Source: Bacteroidales bacterium UBA1237 | GTDB lineage: Bacteria; Bacteroidota; Bacteroidia; Bacteroidales; UBA932 | Reading direction: 5' to 3' | Assembly: GCA_002308935.1 (NCBI GenBank) | Contig: DBWN01000122.1 | Span: forward strand, 2,428 to 13,563 | Length of the DNA: 11,136 nucleotides | Part shown: positions 6,301 to 11,136 of the stretch, one piece after another | Position numbering within the stretch: the first letter of the stretch is position 1 | Layout of the letters: each line of letters begins with the position of its first letter | Program-made: the position numbers and the translations under genes | Notes under the pieces: model-generated | What the model saw: the letters and a program-made list of their open reading frames with translations, nothing else | Told to the model about the DNA's origin: nothing | Database searches by the model: none

Positions 6301-7970
6301 CAACCCGGATTCTGGGTAAGGTTGGGGTTCTTCTTAATCTCGCTCTGAGGGATAGGATACAGATAGTACTTGTCATCCCACTGGCGATTCACGGTAGAGC
6401 GCTTGAGTACGAGCGACGGGCTGATGGTAGCGACCTGTATGGTCCTGAAATACTTGTCGCCCTTCTTCCAGCGGCGTACATCCCAGAAGCGATGGTTCTC
6501 GAAAGCGAGTTCGACCAACCTCTCCCTCTCATATCTCTCGACCCACTCTTCACCGTCCTCGGTGAACTTGGGCATATTGATGTCATCGCGCTGACGAAGC
6601 TTGTTTACAGCCTCATTTGCGGTAAGTCCATAAGTGGCGTCATTGGCGCTTCCAGTAGCATTGAATACTGCTTCAGCATAGTCGAGGTACATTTCCGCAA
6701 GACGGAAGAGTATCCAGGTATGACGGCGAGTCGTCTGGTTGTCAGCAGTTGTGACGCAAGATCCGTCCACGTACTTCCTGAGGTAGTATCCTGTAGGAGT
6801 TGCACCGTACTTGGGAGAAGCGTTGAATCCGCCGGTCCAGGTCTCGATCGTTTTCTTCTGGGCTCCGTTGGTGGGCCAGGTGTCACCGTTCTTCACCACG
6901 GTAAGGGCGAAACGGGGATCAAGACCCTCGTAAGGGTTACCGGAGATGTCGATGTCACCGGAATAACGTACACCGAAGGGTTCGCCGTTGTCCTGGAATT
7001 CGTACTGGTCGACAAGGCTCTGTGTAGGGCAGTTGCCGGAAGAACCGTTCTCAACACCGATCGGGTAGTTGGCCATCTCGAAAGAGTTGCTTGCAGGACG
7101 TCCCAGACCGAAAATCAGTTCAGGATTCGTGAAAGCGTCATGGCCCCACAATTTGTCGTAAGCGCTGAGTTTGAGTCCCCAGGTATTGGCATTGTCAATG
7201 ACGTACTTGCAAGCCTCAGCAGCCTTCTCCCACTTGGTCTTGTCACCATCGGTGTTAAGGAGAGGAGAAGCAGCATACAGCAGGGTACGTGCCTTGAGAG
7301 CGAAAGCAGCGATGCGGGTAGCGCGTCCGATTTCGGCGTTCACCTCGGTAGCGTACGAAACAGGAAGGTTGGGAGCCACTGCGTCGAGTTCATCGACTAT
7401 GAACTTGACGATCTGGTCTGCAGGAGTACGCTGGACGTTGTTCGCCTGGGCGTTAGTGAGAGTCGTGGTCACCAGAGGGACGTCACCGTAAGCCCTGAGC
7501 AGTTCGAAATAGAAGTATGCCCTCAAGAAGCGAAGCTCGTAGGGGAACAGCTCCATCTGCTGGATCCAGATGCTGTAACCGGAGTTGTACTGCCAGTCAG
7601 TGATGTCGGTCTTGTCGATCTTCTCAAGGTACATGCAGATTTCGGCGATGGCCTTGTAAGACTTGGACCAGATGTTGGAATAGGGATTGGCTATGCTCCA
7701 TCCTCCGTTGACGTAGTTGTTCACGGCGCCTGTCTCAAGAGCATACTGGGCCTCATCGGTCGCACCGGCGAGGAAATATGCGCTGTTGTCCTCGAACTCG
7801 TTGTTGTAGAGCAGGGCATAAGCGTCGAACACCATATTTCTTATACCATTCTCGTAGTATTCGTATGTCCATTCCTCATCACGCTGGGTTTCCTCAGTAT
7901 AATTGAGGTCAACGCATGAAACGGCAATGATACCGGCGAGAATGAATAAACAGATTTTATCTATTTTCAT
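6297..7970 (-). CDS. susD: SusD/RagB-family surface glycan-binding lipoprotein (complete)
   Basis: A 557-residue protein with a lipoprotein signal peptide ending at AVSC (Cys19). The SusD signatures are present: RFLRAYFYFELLRAYGDVPL (~147-166) in the TPR-like helical core, ATRIAAFALKARTLLYAASP, FRLAEMYLDYAEA, ERERLVELAFENHRFWDVRR, and the family-typical end YPIPQSEIKKNPNLTQNPGW. SusD proteins form the lid of the SusC transporter and capture oligosaccharides at the cell surface. The length is normal for the family. The gene begins 13 bp after the SusC stop and ends 29 bp before the SGBP gene, so the three are almost certainly one operon. The leader TAAAGATTGAATT before the ATG is A/T-rich, as is usual in Bacteroidetes, and resembles the leader of the SGBP gene. 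The ligand cannot be derived from the sequence itself; the neighbouring GH5 points to a beta-glucan. Confidence 0.96.
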   Translation of the reverse strand: MKIDKICLFILAGIIAVSCVDLNYTEETQRDEEWTYEYYENGIRNMVFDAYALLYNNEFEDNSAYFLAGATDEAQYALETGAVNNYVNGGWSIANPYSNIWSKSYKAIAEICMYLEKIDKTDITDWQYNSGYSIWIQQMELFPYELRFLRAYFYFELLRAYGDVPLVTTTLTNAQANNVQRTPADQIVKFIVDELDAVAPNLPVSYATEVNAEIGRATRIAAFALKARTLLYAASPLLNTDGDKTKWEKAAEACKYVIDNANTWGLKLSAYDKLWGHDAFTNPELIFGLGRPASNSFEMANYPIGVENGSSGNCPTQSLVDQYEFQDNGEPFGVRYSGDIDISGNPYEGLDPRFALTVVKNGDTWPTNGAQKKTIETWTGGFNASPKYGATPTGYYLRKYVDGSCVTTADNQTTRRHTWILFRLAEMYLDYAEAVFNATGSANDATYGLTANEAVNKLRQRDDINMPKFTEDGEEWVERYERERLVELAFENHRFWDVRRWKKGDKYFRTIQVATISPSLVLKRSTVNRQWDDKYYLYPIPQSEIKKNPNLTQNPGW

Positions 7971-7995
7971 AATTCAATCTTTATTAGAATACTAC
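7966..7995 (-). repeat. susC/susD junction sequence, copy 2 of the repeated intercistronic motif
   Basis: On the plus strand: TTCATAATT at 7966-7974 (start codon of susD), AATCTT at 7976-7981, and TTAGAATACTAC at 7984-7995 (the end of susC, including its stop). It matches the blocks and their order at 6263-6300. In susC the 12-bp block encodes the last residues VVF and the stop; in susD it straddles the TAG stop in a different frame. Confidence 0.65.
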
Positions 7996-10770
7996 AGAAA
8001 GGCCAATGTTGACAGCCTTCATCACAGGATAACCTGTGTTGAGGTTTTCAGCATCAAGAGTCTTGATGTTTCCGAAAGAGAGGAGGTTCTGTCCCTGGAC
8101 GAACACTTTGGCGTCAGATATCTTGATCTGGCCGAGAAGCGATGCGGGAAGCCTGTAGTAAAGTTCACAATCACGCAGTTTGAACCATGACACGTTGCGA
8201 TACCAGATCGTAGAGTTCTGGGCGTTGTTGGCGACATTGGTAGTCGAAAGACGTGGATACAAAGCATTGGATCCAGCCACATCGTAGCAATTGTCATAGT
8301 ATTCCTGGGACATGTTGCGGTTGTCGGAGAGAGCTCCCCAGACTCCGTCAACGTACCTGAGGTTCTTGGTCTGGGCGGCAGCTCCCTGGAAGGTGGCGTT
8401 GATACCAACACCCTTGAACTCCATTCCGAGAGTGAACGCGTAGTTCAGAGCGGGGAACGCGTTGCCGTAATCCATCGCGACAAAGTCGTTCTCGTTGATC
8501 ACCTGGTCACCGTTGACGTCCTTGTACTTGATGTCACCTACCTTCACCTGACCGAATTCCTGAAGAGGGCTGTTGGCGATCTCCTCCTGGCTCTGGAAGA
8601 AACCAAGGGCGATGAGTCCCCTCTCGGCGTCAGCGGGAGTGCCGACTACAGAAAGGTTCGGATAAGCGGGAGTCTCGATCCACTCGAGGATCTTGCTCTT
8701 CACTGCGGAAACGTTTCCGCCGAAGTTGAGGTTCAATCCGTTGGAGAAAGTCTTTGCGTAGCGAAGACCTGCCTCGACACCGTAGCTGGCGACACGGCCT
8801 CTGTCATCATAGGAAGACTGGATACCGACCACCTCTGAATTGAGGGAACCTGCTTCGACAAGGATGTTGCGTCTCTGCTGGTAGAAAAGGTCAACAGTCA
8901 CGTCAAGGGAGTTGGCGATCCTCAGGTCAGTTCCGAAGTTGGCCTTGTAAGCGGCCTCCTGACGGAAATCAGTCGTAGGGAAACGGTCGATGAAAGATCC
9001 CCAAGCGGTCTGGAAATCCTTTCCATAGGTGAAGGATCCGTGACCACCGCCCCAGTTCGCGAGCCAAAGGCCAGCAGCGGGAACGTAGTCAGTGTGCTGG
9101 ATACCTCCGGAAAGACGGAGTTTTCCGTAATTGAGGAAACCTGCGTCAGGATTGTTCGCATAGATGTATCCGAGTCCCACTGTAGGAGAGAAGGCCCACT
9201 TGGCGGGATATGAACGGTTGGAACCGTTGGCGGCGAGAACGACGTCGGCGAGGAACTTCTCGGCGAAATCGTAATGGAGAGCCAAGTTGAAGTTCTCACG
9301 GTACCAGGTGTTGCTCCTTTCGTCGCGGATCTCACTCTTCATGTTGTAATTGAGGTTGGCTGCGAAATTATGCCCTCCCTCAAAAGCCTTTGCGTATTTG
9401 AAACCGGCGTTGATGGTTCCGATGCGCCACTGGAAATCGACATAGTTGTTGAACTGGAGCTTGTCTTCAATGGTACCCATGACGGCTTCCTCCAATCCTC
9501 CGTTGGCGTTGTAATAGTTCCAGCCGTACTGGTAACCTTTGGTACGGGTCTCGACAGTGTTGGAGGCATTGTCGTAAGAACCACCAAGATAGAACTTGAG
9601 TCCGTCAAGAAGGAAGTCCATATCCTGCTCCAGAGTGATGTCCGCCCAAATCTGGCGCTGATGTGTCTTGGCGAATCCGGCTCCGCGTGATTTGGCGATG
9701 AGGTTGAAGTCTCCGTAAGTCTGGCTTCCTCCCCATACTCCACCTTTGGTCATGATCGGGAACGCGAGTGCGGGGACCTTATACAGGTGCCACCATGCGT
9801 CGTTGGAGTTCACGTTCGGGACGCCATTGGTCTCCATGAATATCGCGAGAAGATTGGTCTTCACCCTAGTGGTCTTGGTGACACGGAAATCAACGTTCGT
9901 ACGGATGTTGGCCTTGGAGTACTTCAGCTGAGAAGTCCAGTCGCCCTGGTCAGGGTTCTTGTAAAGACCTCTGGCGTCAGTGTAATCAAGCTGAGAATAG
10001 TATTCGACATTGTCAGAGCCGCCGTACATCGAAATGAAAGCATTGGTTTCATTCGCTGAATTCTTGAACACTTCGTCCTTCCAATTGACATTGGGATAGA
10101 CATAAGGATCGCTTCCGTCCCTGAATTTCTCAAGTTCCGCGGGAGAATAAGCGACTGCACTGCCGTCATTAAGACGTGCTGTGTTCAGAGCGTTTGCATA
10201 ATCGTATGCGCTTACCATCTCCGCCATCTGAGGATTGAACTGGATCTTGCGTGAAGCACCTGCCTTGAAGTGGAATCCTGAGTCTGCCTGACCGCGTTTG
10301 GTCTTCACCAGGAGGACTCCGTTGATTCCTTCATGGCCGTAGAGAGCCACAGCTGCGGCATCCCTGAGGACAGTCACGCTTTCGACTTCCTCCACAGTGA
10401 TACGGTCGATAGGACGCTCAAAGCCGTCAACCAGGATGAGGATGTCCTTCTCACCTGTGGTCTGGGCGCCACGGATGTTGAATGTGGCTCCCCTGCCCTC
10501 TTCACCTTTGAAACCGGTGTTCTGGAGAGCGGTAAGGCCGAGAAGTTTGCCATACAGGGCGTCAGCGAGGCTGATCGCAGAAGTATGGCTCAGTTCTTCC
10601 GCGGTGATCGTGTAGGTCGCCGCAGTCGTGAGGAATTCTGAAGACTCCACTCCGTAGCCCAAATCCACCTTCTGAGCTTTCTTGTCACTCAGAACAGCTT
10701 GAGCGGAAGCGGTCAGCGGAAATGCACAGAACCCCAACAGGCCGTATATGAATATATTGCGTAATTTCAT
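7984..10770 (-). CDS. susC: SusC/RagA-family TonB-dependent outer-membrane transporter lacking the N-terminal regulatory-like domain
   Basis: A 928-residue protein. Residues 1-24 are a signal peptide with likely cleavage near ASA-QA. The plug domain spans ~45-160, with the SusC signatures ILILVDGFERPIDRI, VESVTVLRDAAAVALYGHEG and INGVLLVKTKRG. The remainder is a beta-barrel rich in aromatic strands and ending in a C-terminal Phe (IGLSVVF). The EF-hand-like loop DVNGDQVINEND (751-762), typical of SusC proteins, is present. Most SusC proteins have ~1000-1050 residues because a CarboxypepD_reg-like domain (about 80 aa) precedes the plug. Here only ~20 residues lie between the signal peptide and the plug; KVDLGYG (34-40) may serve as the TonB-box region. 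It forms a transport pair with the SusD gene 13 bp downstream. Another SusD gene ends 21 bp upstream, so this is the second pair of a tandem SusC/D array. The ATG at 10770 follows an A/T-rich leader. Confidence 0.96.
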   Translation of the reverse strand: MKLRNIFIYGLLGFCAFPLTASAQAVLSDKKAQKVDLGYGVESSEFLTTAATYTITAEELSHTSAISLADALYGKLLGLTALQNTGFKGEEGRGATFNIRGAQTTGEKDILILVDGFERPIDRITVEEVESVTVLRDAAAVALYGHEGINGVLLVKTKRGQADSGFHFKAGASRKIQFNPQMAEMVSAYDYANALNTARLNDGSAVAYSPAELEKFRDGSDPYVYPNVNWKDEVFKNSANETNAFISMYGGSDNVEYYSQLDYTDARGLYKNPDQGDWTSQLKYSKANIRTNVDFRVTKTTRVKTNLLAIFMETNGVPNVNSNDAWWHLYKVPALAFPIMTKGGVWGGSQTYGDFNLIAKSRGAGFAKTHQRQIWADITLEQDMDFLLDGLKFYLGGSYDNASNTVETRTKGYQYGWNYYNANGGLEEAVMGTIEDKLQFNNYVDFQWRIGTINAGFKYAKAFEGGHNFAANLNYNMKSEIRDERSNTWYRENFNLALHYDFAEKFLADVVLAANGSNRSYPAKWAFSPTVGLGYIYANNPDAGFLNYGKLRLSGGIQHTDYVPAAGLWLANWGGGHGSFTYGKDFQTAWGSFIDRFPTTDFRQEAAYKANFGTDLRIANSLDVTVDLFYQQRRNILVEAGSLNSEVVGIQSSYDDRGRVASYGVEAGLRYAKTFSNGLNLNFGGNVSAVKSKILEWIETPAYPNLSVVGTPADAERGLIALGFFQSQEEIANSPLQEFGQVKVGDIKYKDVNGDQVINENDFVAMDYGNAFPALNYAFTLGMEFKGVGINATFQGAAAQTKNLRYVDGVWGALSDNRNMSQEYYDNCYDVAGSNALYPRLSTTNVANNAQNSTIWYRNVSWFKLRDCELYYRLPASLLGQIKISDAKVFVQGQNLLSFGNIKTLDAENLNTGYPVMKAVNIGLSVVF

Positions 10771-10791
10771 AATAATGAATATTTCAAGTTA

Positions 10792-11136
10792 TTACCAACC
10801 AGGATTCTGTGTAAGACCATAACCTTTCTGGATCTCAACACGGGAAAGAGGGTCGAGATACCACTTGTTCGTCCAATAGCCGGGTTCCCACCAGCGGCGG
10901 GCGCCATTGGCGATCTGAGGCTTCTCGTATTCGAACTTGGGCCAAGGAGTGGTAGGATCCCAGTTCACTTTTACGTCTTTGCCCTCGGCGTCTTTTCCCA
11001 TACGGTTTCCGTTTTCATCCAGACGGTAGATAATGATCTCATGGAGAGGTTTGGTGAAGAGGTCCTGACGTTTGCGGCGGACCATGTCATAGAGGCGGTC
11101 TCCGCACTCTGCACCGATTTCGCAGTTGCGCTCACG
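10792..11136 (-). CDS. SusD/RagB-family lipoprotein, C-terminal end (partial, cut by window edge)
   Basis: The reading frame is open from the window edge to TAA at 10792-10794 and gives 114 residues. It begins RERNCEIGAECGDRLYDMVR, the SusD motif in which a conserved ERxxE is followed by RxxDxxR, and ends with the family-typical LTQNPGW. Between them lies a charged stretch (DENGNRMGKDAEGKDVKVN) and a Trp/Tyr-rich segment (RRWWEPGYWTNKWYLDPLS) that replaces the usual short connector, so the C-terminal region seems expanded relative to the downstream SusD. It precedes susC by 21 bp and probably has its own SusC upstream, outside the window. The internal ATG at 11085 is not a real start. Confidence 0.9.
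   Translation of the reverse strand, partial: RERNCEIGAECGDRLYDMVRRKRQDLFTKPLHEIIIYRLDENGNRMGKDAEGKDVKVNWDPTTPWPKFEYEKPQIANGARRWWEPGYWTNKWYLDPLSRVEIQKGYGLTQNPGW

Noticed and set aside
6270..7919. A 549-codon open frame on the plus strand opposite susD.
   Set aside because: It mirrors the complete, motif-rich SusD gene; the product shows no recognisable domain or signal. Long antisense frames arise from codon bias in such genes.
1..11136. tRNA, rRNA, CRISPR array, insertion sequence or phage genes.
   Set aside because: No cloverleaf-like sequences, regular short repeats with spacers, transposase or integrase motifs were seen; nearly all bases are in the listed genes.

Overview
The window looks like a chromosome segment from a gut- or rumen-type member of the Bacteroidales. 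The grounds are the SusC/SusD pairs, lipoprotein signal peptides on the secreted glycan proteins, A/T-rich leaders instead of strong Shine-Dalgarno sites, one exact match to the Bacteroidetes -7 box (TAnnTTTG), and a moderate GC content. Genus cannot be assigned from the sequence alone.

Left part, plus strand (1-3367). The tail of a YgiN-like antibiotic-biosynthesis-monooxygenase gene (1-144) is followed 12 bp later by an exported protein with two carboxymuconolactone-decarboxylase-like domains and a cupin (157-1251). A hairpin plus T-tract (1270-1308) closes this unit. A second unit then begins: a short nucleoside phosphorylase/MTA-SAH-nucleosidase-like protein (1369-1926), a lipoprotein alpha/beta hydrolase with a GDSAGG nucleophile (1939-2898), and a four-helix membrane protein of unknown function that overlaps the hydrolase by 17 bp (2882-3367).

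Right part, minus strand (11136 down to 3364). This is the distal end of a polysaccharide utilization locus. In transcription order it holds the C-terminal end of a first SusD-like lipoprotein (cut by the window edge), a SusC-like TonB-dependent transporter without the usual N-terminal carboxypeptidase-regulatory-like domain, a complete SusD-like lipoprotein, a surface glycan-binding lipoprotein (two IPT/TIG-like domains plus a near-identical tandem pair of ~134-residue domains), and a GH5 endo-beta-glucanase lipoprotein that looks like subfamily 4. Gaps are 13-29 bp up to the binding protein. The GH5 gene is set off by a 117-bp gap carrying a strong hairpin. The inferred model: the GH5 enzyme cuts a beta-1,4-glucan (beta-glucan, xyloglucan, glucomannan or cellulose-like) at the cell surface, the binding protein and SusD hold the oligosaccharides, and SusC imports them. 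Further hydrolases and the regulator would lie outside the window.

The two halves converge at 3364-3367, where the stop codons of the membrane protein and the GH5 gene share the palindrome CTAG. The points most worth a second look are the duplicated C-terminal module of the glycan-binding protein (possibly an unclassified carbohydrate-binding module), the homologous susC/susD and susD/SGBP junctions, the tandem SusC/D layout with a shortened SusC, and the hairpin before GH5. I saw no RNA genes, CRISPR array, insertion sequence or phage genes.
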